A stretch of DNA of 47,476 nucleotides from Oscillospiraceae bacterium (GTDB taxonomy: Bacteria; Bacillota; Clostridia; Oscillospirales; UBA929), in contig WRIZ01000015.1 of NCBI GenBank assembly GCA_009782475.1, positions 1 through 47,476 on the forward strand, in the 5' to 3' direction. Shown piece after piece: positions 1-7,245 of the stretch. The position numbers and the translations under genes were made by a program. Position 1 is the first letter of the stretch. Each line of letters begins with the position of its first letter. The notes beneath the pieces were generated by a model. It did not search any database, was not told the origin of the DNA, and was given only the letters and a program-made list of their open reading frames with translations.

Positions 1-123
1 CTACTCAACCCCGGAGCCTGACCGCCGGCGCCGGGGGGCGGGAATGTAAACGACGGTATCCGCCCGGAGAAAGTTACGCGGAGATGTTTTCGGACGTGGG
101 TTCAACTCCCACCGCCTCCACCA
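1..123 (+). ncRNA. ssrA: tmRNA (3' portion; 5' part outside the window)
   Basis: The stretch ends in a T-arm (GTGGG-TTCAACT-CCCAC) followed by an acceptor strand and an encoded CCA at 121-123, which is the tRNA-like 3' end of transfer-messenger RNA. The GC-rich paired segments upstream of the T-arm fit the late pseudoknots. The 5' acceptor half and the tag reading frame lie before base 1, so the tag peptide cannot be read. tmRNA with SmpB rescues stalled ribosomes. An intrinsic terminator follows at 157-198. Bacterial ssrA 3' ends are common integration sites, and a copy of the last 12 nt recurs at 1014-1025. Confidence 0.9.
112..123 (+). repeat. Direct repeat, tmRNA copy (candidate att site)
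   Basis: CCGCCTCCACCA is the extreme 3' end of tmRNA including the CCA. The same 12 nt recur in the same orientation at 1014-1025, after the PIN gene pair. This arrangement is what an integration event at the ssrA 3' end leaves behind. Twelve bases is short, so the call rests on position as well as identity. Confidence 0.55.
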
Positions 124-156
124 GGTATATTCTCGACGCGAAGTCGGGGATAACGG

Positions 157-198
157 GTAAAAACAGGTCGTTTTGCGAATAAAATGGCCTGTTTTTAC
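157..198 (+). terminator. Intrinsic terminator of ssrA
   Basis: An 11-bp perfect stem (GTAAAAACAGG at 157-167 pairs with CCTGTTTTTAC at 188-198) with a T-rich 3' arm lies 34 nt after the tmRNA CCA end. Confidence 0.75.
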
Positions 199-351
199 AA
201 GATAATGTATTATTGATATGGAGGCACATAAGATGCCAAAAGGAGATCAATCTGCTATGGATGGATAAATGCCGGATATACGGTAAAGATTGATGACTTT
301 AAGGCTCAAATCGTTACCTTTACGAAGATGAATTGAAAGCGAGATGACGCC
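199..351. other. AT-rich segment before the PIN gene, no intact gene
   Basis: An ATG at 232 behind GGAGG opens only 11 codons. A second frame encodes about 30 residues up to a TGA near 339 with no start codon. The stretch reads as decayed coding DNA between the tmRNA terminator and the PIN gene. I cannot name the original gene. Confidence 0.4.
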
Positions 352-822
352 GTGCGAATCTATTTTGAGACGACTGTATTCAACCGGTACTTTGAAGATG
401 GGCGCGAATATAGCACGGAGACAAAACGTCTCTTTGACATGATTCCATCAAGGGATATTGAGGCATTTACTTCCGCCGCCGTTCTTGAAGAAATCAATAA
501 CGCTCCCGAATCAAAGCGAAGACAAATGCTGGATTTGATAAAGCGGTTTCATATGACGGTTTTAGAGGTTGATCAACCTGCCTACGACTTAGCCGATATA
601 TATGTTGAAATGGGGATTATCCCGGCGAGATACCGATTGGACGGCGTTCACATTGCAATGGCGGCAGTCAATGATTTGGATTGTATCGTCAGCTTGAATT
701 TCCATCACATCAATAAACTGAAAACAAAGACCGCAACAGAAATCATCAATCGTATGAAAGGCTACACGAATCCATATATTTGCACTCCCATGGAGGTGAC
801 TGTTAATGAAAAAGGACTTTGA
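352..822 (+). CDS. PIN-domain protein, probable VapC-like toxin ribonuclease
   Basis: This is a 156-residue protein with the PIN-fold layout. It starts MRIYFETTVFNR, like the MKIYLDTSVYNR opening of one PIN subclass, with Glu6 where most PIN nucleases have Asp. Further likely metal ligands are Glu46/47 (AAVLEEI) and Asp97 (RLDGVHIAMA), followed by a conserved SLNFHHI strand. PIN toxins cleave RNA using Mg2+. The GTG start at 352 has only a weak upstream ribosome site. The 3' end overlaps the next small gene by 17 nt, as in toxin-antitoxin pairs. The pair lies between two copies of the tmRNA 3' end in AT-rich DNA, which suggests transfer. The family call is firm; toxin activity is inferred. 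Confidence 0.75.
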   Translation: MRIYFETTVFNRYFEDGREYSTETKRLFDMIPSRDIEAFTSAAVLEEINNAPESKRRQMLDLIKRFHMTVLEVDQPAYDLADIYVEMGIIPARYRLDGVHIAMAAVNDLDCIVSLNFHHINKLKTKTATEIINRMKGYTNPYICTPMEVTVNEKGL

Positions 823-994
823 GCATCAGCTTGACGAAATTCGCGTCGGCTTGCATGAGCGTACAAAGGACATGACGAACAGCGACGCCGTCCGTGTCAC
901 AAATGAGAACGCTAAAAAGATTGCGGAACAATATGGAATTGTACTCACCAAAGGCGCGACGGATACCCCTGACAAGAGGGTTAGCAATTTATGA
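806..994 (+). CDS. Small charged protein overlapping the PIN gene; candidate antitoxin
   Basis: This is a 62-residue hydrophilic protein, largely helical by composition, with a DEIRVGLHERTKDMT segment and the core ENAKKIAEQYGI. GGAGGTG lies 7 nt before its ATG, inside the end of the PIN gene, so translation is probably coupled. Small proteins of this size and character sit next to PIN genes as antitoxins, though usually upstream; here the order is toxin first. No DNA-binding motif is recognisable. The antitoxin role is inferred from position only. Confidence 0.6.
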   Translation: MKKDFEHQLDEIRVGLHERTKDMTNSDAVRVTNENAKKIAEQYGIVLTKGATDTPDKRVSNL

Positions 995-1013
995 TTACGT
1001 GCAACACAACGAC

Positions 1014-1025
1014 CCGCCTCCACCA
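1014..1025 (+). repeat. Direct repeat, distal copy of tmRNA 3' end (candidate att site)
   Basis: This is an identical 12-nt copy of bases 112-123 (CCGCCTCCACCA), 20 nt after the stop codon of the small PIN-associated gene. It would be the far junction of a roughly 0.9-kb inserted segment. Confidence 0.55.
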
Positions 1026-1079
1026 TGACTTATAAAACCTAGAAATAGCAAGGGTTTTGCGTGATAAGAAAACGGTTTG

Positions 1080-1097
1080 CACGATTCTTACACGATT
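1080..1097 (+). repeat. Two CACGATT direct repeats, possible integrase arm sites
   Basis: CACGATT occurs at 1080-1086 and 1091-1097, 11 bp apart and so about one helical turn, shortly after the distal tmRNA repeat. Short repeats in this position resemble arm-type sites of tyrosine integrases. No integrase gene is present in the window. Confidence 0.3.
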
Positions 1098-1130
1098 TTT
1101 CGGAAATAACAGGCTTGACCTTGCAGAAAG

Positions 1131-1159
1131 GCGGCACACCAAACGGTGCGCCGCTTTTT
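1131..1159 (+). terminator. Terminator-like hairpin with T tract
   Basis: A 10-bp stem with one mismatch (GCGGCACACC at 1131-1140 against GGTGCGCCGC at 1145-1154), loop AAAC, followed by TTTTT. It points rightward and closes any transcript coming from the PIN pair. Confidence 0.7.
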
Positions 1160-1182
1160 CTATGGATCATGCCCGCGAGGGA

Positions 1183-1539
1183 CTACTGCAAGACTGCTCT
1201 GACTAAATCCCCCACTCTGATTTTTTTAGATTGAGCATTCAACCCCCCTGATATTTCCTCCGCATTGATAGGTAAATCCTTGCTTTTCATTCCTGAACCA
1301 AAATCAAGAGCTGTTGCTGCCAAAGCAAGAGAGGAACGAGGCTCTTTAATGACGTTTTCACAAATACACATATTCGGATATAGTGTTACCACTTCTACTA
1401 AAGCCTTGATATAGTCAAGAGTCCCCAATTTTTGCTTCGTTATGGGGTCAATAACTTCTTCGCCTGTTTCATAGATTTCTAAAATGTCACCTTTTGATAG
1501 TTGTTCATTCCCAGCGTTAACAACAATCTTGTCTTTCAT
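1183..1539 (-). CDS. Hypothetical protein with CsgG/FlgT C-terminal-like motif
   Basis: This is a 118-residue reading frame. The first half (KGDILEIYETGEEVID, then PITKQKLG) resembles a motif near the C-terminus of CsgG-like and FlgT-like surface proteins, where GD-x-hEVY is followed by PxTGxxLG. It has no signal peptide, and no ribosome site is visible before the ATG at 1539. An in-frame stop lies only 15 nt upstream. It could be a truncated remnant of a larger secreted protein or a small independent gene. The family resemblance is weak and no role can be given. Confidence 0.4.
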   Translation of the reverse strand: MKDKIVVNAGNEQLSKGDILEIYETGEEVIDPITKQKLGTLDYIKALVEVVTLYPNMCICENVIKEPRSSLALAATALDFGSGMKSKDLPINAEEISGGLNAQSKKIRVGDLVRAVLQ

Positions 1540-1663
1540 AAAATCTAGTTTTTATGAGAGTATCGATTCTTTCCAGCGGAATAACGGAGTGAAATGTTTC
1601 CGCCCTGACCACAGTGTGTAGCCAACTAGAAGAGTATCATCCGCATCCCCTACCAAATAATGC

Positions 1664-1693
1664 TTGACAGTTGTAGTATGTATTGGTTACAAT
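1664..1693 (+). promoter_or_regulatory. Sigma-A promoter for the CBM9-like lipoprotein
   Basis: TTGACA (1664-1669), an 18-bp spacer and TACAAT (1688-1693) form a near-consensus promoter. The TTG of this -35 box is in frame with the downstream gene and can be mistaken for its start. Transcription would begin near 1700, so translation must start at the ATG at 1754. Confidence 0.8.
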
Positions 1694-1753
1694 AGCAAAG
1701 GCAGGTCAATGAACCCATTGCGCTTGCCGAAGGAATATTTAGGAGGAGAAAAA

Positions 1754-2533
1754 ATGAACAGGAAGATCAGAGCCTTGCTTGTCGTGATGGTAGCCGTGTT
1801 GATGACATTAAGCCTCGCCGCGTGCGGCGGCGGCGATGCGTCTACCAGCCCCGAAGCCAGCCCCAGCGTGGAACCCACTCCTAGTGTAGAACCCAGTGCC
1901 GACCCGAGTGTTGAACCCAGCGAGGAGCCAAGCACCGAACCCAGCGAGGAACCCAGTGCCGAGCCCAGCGACGTCGACTTGTCGAATGTCCCCCACGTGC
2001 CGTATGCGGAGACCCCGCCTGTATTGGGAGAAAACGATGCGATTTGGGACACTGCCCTTGAACTCGACATCAACAACCACAAGACCAGCAACACCTCGAC
2101 CACAGGTAAAGCCAAAGTCTTGTGGGATGACGAATTCCTGTATGTCCGCGTGGTTGTGACAGATGATTCCGTATTCTCAGGAGATAGCGGCAGCGCATGG
2201 CTGAACGACAGCGTAGAGTTCTTCTTCGGCGCGGGAAGCGGCGGGGCAAACCAATACCGCGTCAGCGCGGCCAATCAGTTGTCAGGACAGACCGTCAGCG
2301 ACTCTTGGGCCAGCGTTGAGGCTCCCGGCTATATCGTGGAAGCCAAGCTCGCCAAAAAAACCCTTACCTTTGCGGACGGCGAACTTCTTACCTTTGAAGT
2401 TCAGATCAACGACTCCACTTCCGCTGGGGGCGACCGTGACAGTGCCGGGAACGTGATTTCTTGGAAGAGTGCTCCTGATACCGCCTACGGCGGTTCTGCC
2501 GACTTTACAGACAGCCTTGTATTGAGCAAGTAA
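1754..2533 (+). CDS. Lipoprotein with CBM9-like domain
   Basis: This is a 259-residue secreted lipoprotein. A hydrophobic signal ends in a lipobox with Cys24 (LSLAAC). Residues about 27-80 are a Ser/Pro/Glu repeat linker (units like VEPS and EEPS). The rest, from ENDAIWDTALEL onward, resembles the carbohydrate-binding module 9-like fold, with KVLWDDEFLYVRVVVTD and DSVEFFF as the core strands. It probably sits on the outer face of the membrane and binds a glycan; the ligand is unknown. The ATG at 1754 follows AGGAGGAG. It has its own promoter (1664-1693) and terminator (2562-2605), so it is a single-gene unit. Confidence 0.8.
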   Translation: MNRKIRALLVVMVAVLMTLSLAACGGGDASTSPEASPSVEPTPSVEPSADPSVEPSEEPSTEPSEEPSAEPSDVDLSNVPHVPYAETPPVLGENDAIWDTALELDINNHKTSNTSTTGKAKVLWDDEFLYVRVVVTDDSVFSGDSGSAWLNDSVEFFFGAGSGGANQYRVSAANQLSGQTVSDSWASVEAPGYIVEAKLAKKTLTFADGELLTFEVQINDSTSAGGDRDSAGNVISWKSAPDTAYGGSADFTDSLVLSK

Positions 2534-2561
2534 GCAACCTCTCATTTACTTTTCGCAGTGT

Positions 2562-2605
2562 AAAAAAGACTGTACGTCCGGCGGAGCCGGAGGTACAGTC
2601 TTTTT
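2562..2605 (+). terminator. Intrinsic terminator after CBM9-like lipoprotein
   Basis: A 13-bp perfect stem (AAAAAGACTGTAC at 2563-2575 with GTACAGTCTTTTT at 2593-2605) ends in a T tract. Its A and T runs make it usable on both strands. Confidence 0.85.
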
Positions 2606-2611
2606 GCTCCA

Positions 2612-2640
2612 TTGACAACGCCTGTGACGTATGATAAAAT
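2612..2640 (+). promoter_or_regulatory. Sigma-A promoter
   Basis: TTGACA (2612-2617), 17-bp spacer, TAAAAT (2635-2640), placed right after the terminator and 19 nt before the next start codon. Confidence 0.7.
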
Positions 2641-2658
2641 AACAGATGGTGATTGCTC

Positions 2659-3108
2659 ATGAAGTCTCAACTCGACGAAATGTATACTTCAACGGTTCCT
2701 CTTCGAGGAAAAATGTTAATCTTCATCTCCAGCTGCCTGTTAATCATCGTTAGTCTATTTACAGTCTTTTTATCGGGCATCGGATCGCTGGGAGGAATAG
2801 GGCATCCGTTACATGCGGAGGATGTACTGTTCATGCGGCTCGAATTTCCAGTTGCAATGCTCGCTCTTGGGCTCGGTATTTTTGGTACATGCGCCGCAAC
2901 AAGACAAAAGTATGCGGCGAGAATAATGCTTGCGGGAACGATCTTTCCAGGTTTTCGGGCGGTCATGCTTATTCCTAAAATTTTTATTTTGGGATACAAT
3001 GAATTTTATGAGGTTTTGGCACATTTAGGCATCTTTGTTTTGCCTTGTTTCATCCTATCGCTGCTCTTAATTTGGGGCGGATGGAAGAATAAAAAAAGCG
3101 GTGTATAG
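2659..3108 (+). CDS. Small integral membrane protein, function unknown
   Basis: This is a 149-residue protein with about four hydrophobic segments: near residues 18-42, 60-80, 85-105 and 120-142. It ends in a basic tail (GGWKNKKSGV). The ATG at 2659 has GGTGA at suitable spacing; a TTG two codons upstream is less likely. It lies between a promoter (2612-2640) and the next gene 32 nt downstream, so the two may be co-transcribed. I recognise no family. Confidence 0.65.
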   Translation: MKSQLDEMYTSTVPLRGKMLIFISSCLLIIVSLFTVFLSGIGSLGGIGHPLHAEDVLFMRLEFPVAMLALGLGIFGTCAATRQKYAARIMLAGTIFPGFRAVMLIPKIFILGYNEFYEVLAHLGIFVLPCFILSLLLIWGGWKNKKSGV

Positions 3109-3140
3109 AAATCTCGCATTACATTGACAGGAGGGTTGAT

Positions 3141-3695
3141 ATGAGAAAATGCGTTGTTAAGTCATCCAATATCTATTACATAAACACAAATCAACCCGAG
3201 CGGCTGTATCAGGTTGCCGAGGACTATTATCAGCGCGCCCTCGCGTTTGAGCAGGAATGCCTCTACACAAAGGCACGGGTCAGCTACCAAAAGGCCGAGG
3301 ATTACTATCAAAAAGCCCGGGATGGGTTTAAGGCGCGAAAACAGGCCGACAAGGCGAAAAAGCAGGCCGATGACGCGCGCAAACTTGCCGACGACGCCAA
3401 AAAACAGGCCGACGGCTTCCGTGAGCAGGTTGACGAGATATATAGCCCCGTGCAAAGAATCATCCGAAAATATGATCCGCCTTCCGCCGTAGCATTGCCC
3501 CAACCGAGGCAAGCAAAACCTGCGCAGCCGCCCCGGATCAGGCGGGAGGAACCGATTCAAAAAGCTGTCAGTCAACGCGTTGAAAATGTGGAAGTAGCAG
3601 CCCATGAGCTGCCGACAGCCGTCAATGATGTACCCAATCCTGCCGGGAACAATGAAAACAGACCGATCTCGTGGAGAGGCAAACGGCACGGGTGA
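3141..3695 (+). CDS. Lys/Ala/Asp-rich helical repeat protein, function unknown
   Basis: This is a 184-residue protein preceded by AGGAGGG. Residues about 20-60 contain two copies of an AxxxYQxA-type helix (AEDYYQRA, AEDYYQKA). Residues about 63-95 repeat the heptad-like unit K(K/L)QADxAK five times and would form a long charged helix or coiled coil. The C-terminal third is Pro/Arg/Glu rich and probably disordered. There is no signal peptide or membrane span, so it is probably cytoplasmic. It may share a transcript with the upstream membrane protein. A scaffold or filament-like role is only a guess. Confidence 0.6.
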   Translation: MRKCVVKSSNIYYINTNQPERLYQVAEDYYQRALAFEQECLYTKARVSYQKAEDYYQKARDGFKARKQADKAKKQADDARKLADDAKKQADGFREQVDEIYSPVQRIIRKYDPPSAVALPQPRQAKPAQPPRIRREEPIQKAVSQRVENVEVAAHELPTAVNDVPNPAGNNENRPISWRGKRHG

Positions 3696-3744
3696 TGCCG
3701 ACGACTCTCCCGTCTTTCCAAACGGGGACGGCACCGAATCAACC

Positions 3745-3773
3745 TTGACAAAAATGCAGCGATATAGCATAAT
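3745..3773 (+). promoter_or_regulatory. Sigma-A promoter of the pssA-psd operon
   Basis: TTGACA (3745-3750), 17-bp spacer, CATAAT (3768-3773), 32 nt before the pssA start. Confidence 0.65.
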
Positions 3774-3805
3774 ACAGTTATCAAGGCGGCGGGGGAGGCG
3801 ATAGG

Positions 3806-4426
3806 GTGCCGGAAAAATATAAGGTCATCATCGGATACGGAAACGCGGCCAATTACATTACGTTCAGCGGCTTGCTGTCTGCTTTGGCGAGCTGTTTCTA
3901 CGCCCTGGAGGGTAATATTCAAATCAGCATCATCCTCTTGATCGTTGCCGGGATATGCGATATGTTTGACGGCCTTGTTGCCCGGAAGCTGAAAAAAAGG
4001 ACGCCGTCTGAAATGCGGTTCGGCATCCAACTCGATTCGCTGGTCGATTTGGTCTGTTTCGGCGTCACGCCCGCCGTCATCGTCTTTTCGGTCGCCGGGA
4101 AAGAATGGTATGTTTTCGCCGCTTGCGCGCTCTATGTTGTCTGCGCGGTTGACCGTCTTGCTTACTTCAATTCTATTGTCGCGGTGGAGGAAAAGATCTC
4201 CCATTACCGCGGTTTGCCCGTCACAACCATCGCCTCCCTTCTGCCGCTCGTTTACCTCTTCCTCCCCCCGATCTCGGGCATCATCACCCTTGCCGTTTTG
4301 GCTCTCCTATTCGTGCTGAACATTAAAATCCCCAAAACGCGCGGCATATGGTACGGGTTGTTTTCGCTTTTAGCGATCGCTTTGATTGTACTTTGGTCTG
4401 TGACCGGTGGTTTTTATGATTTTTAA
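3806..4426 (+). CDS. pssA: CDP-diacylglycerol--serine O-phosphatidyltransferase
   Basis: This membrane enzyme makes phosphatidylserine from CDP-diacylglycerol and L-serine, the first step toward phosphatidylethanolamine. The 206-residue protein carries the CDP-alcohol phosphotransferase signature D-G-x2-A-R...G-x3-D-x3-D near residues 53-80 (FDGLVAR, then FGIQLDSLVD). A 12-residue gap between AR and G replaces the usual 8, as in one clostridial subgroup. Multiple membrane spans follow. The GTG start at 3806 has GGGGAGG upstream. It overlaps psd by 11 nt, so the two consecutive enzymes of the pathway are translationally coupled. Confidence 0.9.
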   Translation: MPEKYKVIIGYGNAANYITFSGLLSALASCFYALEGNIQISIILLIVAGICDMFDGLVARKLKKRTPSEMRFGIQLDSLVDLVCFGVTPAVIVFSVAGKEWYVFAACALYVVCAVDRLAYFNSIVAVEEKISHYRGLPVTTIASLLPLVYLFLPPISGIITLAVLALLFVLNIKIPKTRGIWYGLFSLLAIALIVLWSVTGGFYDF

Positions 4427-5279
4427 CCGGAAGACGGGGGAACTCACCGAGGAGAAACTGTATAAAGAACGCGTCATGCGTTTTTTTTATAACACCGTTC
4501 CGGGCGGCCTGCTCGTCTTCCTGCTGCGCCTTTCGTTTATCAGCAAACTATACGGCGTCACCCAAAGGGGCAAACGCTCCAAAGCCAAAGCCGAAGCCTT
4601 TATCAAAGAGCATGAGATCGATATGAGCAATTACGACCCCCATTACACCTGTTTCAATGAGTTCTTTATCCGCAGACGGTTAAACATAGAGCTCGACCCC
4701 GACCCCCATCATCTCATCGCCCCGGCCGACAGCGTCCTGCTGGCGTATACCGTCACCAACGGCACATTGTTCACAGTCAAGAACAAAGCATATACCCTTC
4801 AGCAATTCCTGAAGGATGAAAAACAGGCCGCGGACTACGAAGGCGGCTCTTTTTTGATTTTCCGGCTCCGGGTGTATGATTATCACCGATTCAGCTTCAT
4901 CGACGACGGCGAAGTCCTGTCCCGCAAGCGGATACGCGGCTGGCTGGACACCGTCAACCAAAACGCGTCGGGCAAGTTCACCCTCTCCTCCAATGTCCGT
5001 GACGTCACCCTGCTGCGCACCCAAAACTTCGGCGGGGTGCTGATGGCGGAGATCGGCGCGATGCTGGTCGGCAAGATCGTTCAAACCTATGCCGAGCCGT
5101 CTTTTTCCCGGGGTGATGAAAAGGGCTATTTTGAATTTGGCGGCTCCACCGTCGTCCTGATTTTCAAAAAAAATATGATACAACTTGACAACGATATTCT
5201 GCGGCATTCGGCAGAGGGGATCGAAACCAAGGTCACGCTGGGAGAAAAAATAGGGGTTAAGGTATGCGGCGATTCATAA
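4416..5279 (+). CDS. psd: Phosphatidylserine decarboxylase proenzyme
   Basis: It decarboxylates phosphatidylserine to phosphatidylethanolamine using a pyruvoyl group made by self-cleavage. The 287-residue proenzyme has the charge-relay residues in APADS and DYHRF and the cleavage motif GGST with Ser244 as pyruvoyl precursor (LGST in the Escherichia coli enzyme). The N-terminal region (VMRFFYNTVPG) is typical of the clostridial type. The ATG at 4416 follows GGTGG with good spacing; a GTG at 4407 is possible. It overlaps pssA at the front and the MBL hydrolase at the back. Confidence 0.9.
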   Translation: MIFNRKTGELTEEKLYKERVMRFFYNTVPGGLLVFLLRLSFISKLYGVTQRGKRSKAKAEAFIKEHEIDMSNYDPHYTCFNEFFIRRRLNIELDPDPHHLIAPADSVLLAYTVTNGTLFTVKNKAYTLQQFLKDEKQAADYEGGSFLIFRLRVYDYHRFSFIDDGEVLSRKRIRGWLDTVNQNASGKFTLSSNVRDVTLLRTQNFGGVLMAEIGAMLVGKIVQTYAEPSFSRGDEKGYFEFGGSTVVLIFKKNMIQLDNDILRHSAEGIETKVTLGEKIGVKVCGDS

Positions 5280-6127
5280 ATTGTATAGCGCACAATTCAA
5301 GCGACGGCAATCTCCTTTTGGGGGAGGACAAAGCCGCGCTTTTTGACTGCGGCATGGCCTTTTGCGCCGGGGAGACCATCCAAAGAGTGCGGGACGCCCT
5401 GCAAGGGCGGCCGCTGGACTTTATCTTCCTGACGCATACCCATTACGACCACATCGGCTCCCTGCCGTTTTTCAAACAGGAATGGCCGGAGGCGCGCGTT
5501 GTCACGTCCGCCGCCGGGGCGGCCGTTTTGCTCAAAGACACGCCCCGCCGGGTCATCCGCGAGTTATCGGCTGTCGCCGCCAAAGAGCGGAATGTTGAAC
5601 TTGACCTCTCTTACAGCGACGACGCTTTTCAAGCCGACGTTATTGTTAAAGAAGGGGACGCCCTCCCGCTCGGCGGGCTGACGGTTGAGGTTTTGGAAAC
5701 GCCGGGGCACACCAGGGACTCACTCTGCTTCTTCATCCCCGAGCTGGAATTGCTCATCCTCAACGAGACGCCCGGCGTTTTGATGCCCGACGGGACGATC
5801 TATCCGTGCTACCTCACCGGGTTTCACGATACCGTCCGTTCCATTGAAAAATGCAGGGCGAAAAACGCCCAAACCTTATCGCTGCCCCATCGGGGCTTGG
5901 CAACAAAAGAAGAAGCCGGAGGCTTCTTCGGGAAAGCGTTGGCCGCTAACATTACCTGCCGTGATTTTGTTTTAAGTCTGAACGGGCTAAGCGAAGAGGA
6001 GATATTGGAAACCTTCTTCCGGCGGTACGCGAGCGACGTTTTGATGACCTATCAGCCGAAAGAGGCATTCCTCGCAAACGCGCGCGCCACCATTGCCTGC
6101 ACGTTTGCCGAAATGCCCCGGCTATGA
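5264..6127 (+). CDS. MBL-fold metallo-hydrolase
   Basis: This is a 287-residue metallo-beta-lactamase-fold hydrolase. The zinc motif HTHYDH lies at residues 58-63, the next His in ETPGHT near residue 150, and a further candidate ligand in LPHRG. The position usually held by a bridging Asp reads NETPG, so one ligand may be Glu. The start overlaps the end of psd by 16 nt, which makes it the third gene of the phospholipid operon. The substrate is unknown; the operon suggests a lipid or phosphoester, but this family's neighbours are a poor guide to chemistry. Confidence 0.8.
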   Translation: MRRFINCIAHNSSDGNLLLGEDKAALFDCGMAFCAGETIQRVRDALQGRPLDFIFLTHTHYDHIGSLPFFKQEWPEARVVTSAAGAAVLLKDTPRRVIRELSAVAAKERNVELDLSYSDDAFQADVIVKEGDALPLGGLTVEVLETPGHTRDSLCFFIPELELLILNETPGVLMPDGTIYPCYLTGFHDTVRSIEKCRAKNAQTLSLPHRGLATKEEAGGFFGKALAANITCRDFVLSLNGLSEEEILETFFRRYASDVLMTYQPKEAFLANARATIACTFAEMPRL

Positions 6128-6142
6128 TCCGCCTCCGGCGGT

Positions 6143-6406
6143 TTATATGTGCTGTTTCCCTTTGGAGAGGGCAATCACTTCCCGGATAAAGGAAACGGTT
6201 TCAGCCGGATGCCCGCTTCCCAGCGTGATGGCGTTGGCGATGACCTGCTGATCCCTTTGCTCATCGTGGATGGGGATACCGGCCGCCGCTTTGATCCGCC
6301 CGATCTGCTGGTTGAGATCCATCCGGCGGCAAAATGCCTTGACAAGCTGACGGTCGCATTCATCCACCTGATCCCTCAGGGCTTTCAGGTCTTCTTGCTG
6401 CGTCAT
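6143..6406 (-). CDS. aroQ: Chorismate mutase, AroQ class, monofunctional
   Basis: It converts chorismate to prephenate on the way to phenylalanine and tyrosine. The 87-residue all-helical protein aligns without gaps to the mutase domain of the E. coli P-protein. Arg11, Arg28, Lys39, Asp48 and Arg51 are all present; Asp52 replaces the usual Glu. No dehydratase or DAHP synthase domain is fused. It is convergent with the MBL gene and has its own promoter at 6463-6491. Confidence 0.88.
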   Translation of the reverse strand: MTQQEDLKALRDQVDECDRQLVKAFCRRMDLNQQIGRIKAAAGIPIHDEQRDQQVIANAITLGSGHPAETVSFIREVIALSKGKQHI

Positions 6407-6462
6407 TGAGGCACTTCCTTTCTTGGAGAAATAACTGTTCCCCTATGGTCTATGGTCATTCT

Positions 6463-6491
6463 ATTATATCAGCAGCAAAAAGAGAATGCAA
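6463..6491 (-). promoter_or_regulatory. Sigma-A promoter of aroQ
   Basis: Read on the minus strand: TTGCAT (6486-6491), 17-bp spacer, TATAAT (6463-6468). It starts 5 nt beyond the end of the rraA-like gene, so aroQ need not depend on read-through. Confidence 0.7.
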
Positions 6492-6495
6492 TAAA

Positions 6496-7197
6496 TTACG
6501 GCAAAACCGATTCATCCGGCGGCAGCCCGAGGTCAGCGTAGAGTTTCCGGCGGGCTTCCCGGTCTCCGGCATTCTCCCGCGCCGCCCATTTGGCCACGTC
6601 GGTAATCAGCTCCGACGGGACGACAACCACGCCGTCGCCGTCGGCAACCACCAAATCGCCCGGTGAGACGCAAACGCCGTCGCAGTTGATTTTTCCGTTG
6701 TGGCTCTCGTACTGGATGCGCCCCTGATCCATTGGCTGGCTGACCATCGTAGACCAAAAGGGTATCTTTTGCAGGATGATCTCGTCAGTATCACGCACCC
6801 CGCCGAAGGTAACGTATCCAACCGCCCCGGCGCGAACGCCCTCCATCGTGTTGTTGGAGCCCATCAGCCCGACGTTGATGTTGGACATATCGATGACGGG
6901 GAAATCATATTGTTCGATCTCCATCAGCCAAGGGTAGACGCAGATATGGCCGTAATACCAGTTTGACCATTCGGTGTAGGCTTGCCCGGTCACGTCGGGG
7001 CGGGGCTTATCATACGGGATGTAGCGCGCCGTTTTGGCAAATCCCACGGCGCGGGTTCGCCAAAGGGGGCGCATACGGGGGCTCATGCTGCCGTAATGGT
7101 GATAGCCCATCCAATCCAGCCCGTCGCGCGTGTCGGCGACGCGGAGCTTTTGCCAAAGGTTCATGATCTCTTCCCGCTGGGACGGTGTCCATTGCAT
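6496..7197 (-). CDS. RraA-family aldolase-like protein
   Basis: This 233-residue protein belongs to the RraA / 4-hydroxy-4-methyl-2-oxoglutarate aldolase fold. It shows the GGVRDTDEI segment with the Arg-Asp pair that binds substrate and Mg2+, upstream Gly-rich GLMGSNNTMEGVRAGAVG, and the C-terminal VVADGDGVVVVP. The N-terminal 70 residues are an extension relative to the shortest RraA proteins. Family members cleave pyruvate-derived aldols or decarboxylate oxaloacetate; a few regulate RNase E, which is unlikely here. AGGAGGC precedes the ATG at 7197. It is divergent from the SGNH gene. Confidence 0.8.
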   Translation of the reverse strand: MQWTPSQREEIMNLWQKLRVADTRDGLDWMGYHHYGSMSPRMRPLWRTRAVGFAKTARYIPYDKPRPDVTGQAYTEWSNWYYGHICVYPWLMEIEQYDFPVIDMSNINVGLMGSNNTMEGVRAGAVGYVTFGGVRDTDEIILQKIPFWSTMVSQPMDQGRIQYESHNGKINCDGVCVSPGDLVVADGDGVVVVPSELITDVAKWAARENAGDREARRKLYADLGLPPDESVLP

Positions 7198-7211
7198 AAA
7201 AACGCCTCCTG

Positions 7212-7220
7212 TGATATAAT
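7212..7220 (+). promoter_or_regulatory. Extended -10 promoter for the SGNH hydrolase
   Basis: TGATATAAT (7212-7220) is a perfect extended -10 (TGnTATAAT), 25 nt before the start codon in the 48-bp divergent gap. No good -35 is needed or seen. Confidence 0.65.
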
Positions 7221-7245
7221 TGGTTTCAAAGAGGGGGTCTTCGTT

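Noticed and set aside
1664-1753. TTG at 1664 as start of the CBM9-like lipoprotein
   Set aside because: This TTG is part of the -35 box TTGACA. ATG at 1754 has a strong ribosome site and begins a proper lipoprotein signal peptide.
2630-2644. Shared TATGATAAAATAAC at 2630 and about 8265 as a regulatory motif
   Set aside because: Both are A/T-rich -10 regions; the match is short and the surrounding sequence differs.
3162-3770. Long minus-strand frame opposite the Lys/Ala-rich protein
   Set aside because: It is a shadow of the repetitive plus-strand gene; only the plus strand has AGGAGGG before its start.
6982-7245. Long upstream extension of the SGNH hydrolase
   Set aside because: It runs antisense through the rraA-like gene and across the extended -10 promoter. 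ATG 7246 begins the signal peptide behind GAGGGGG.
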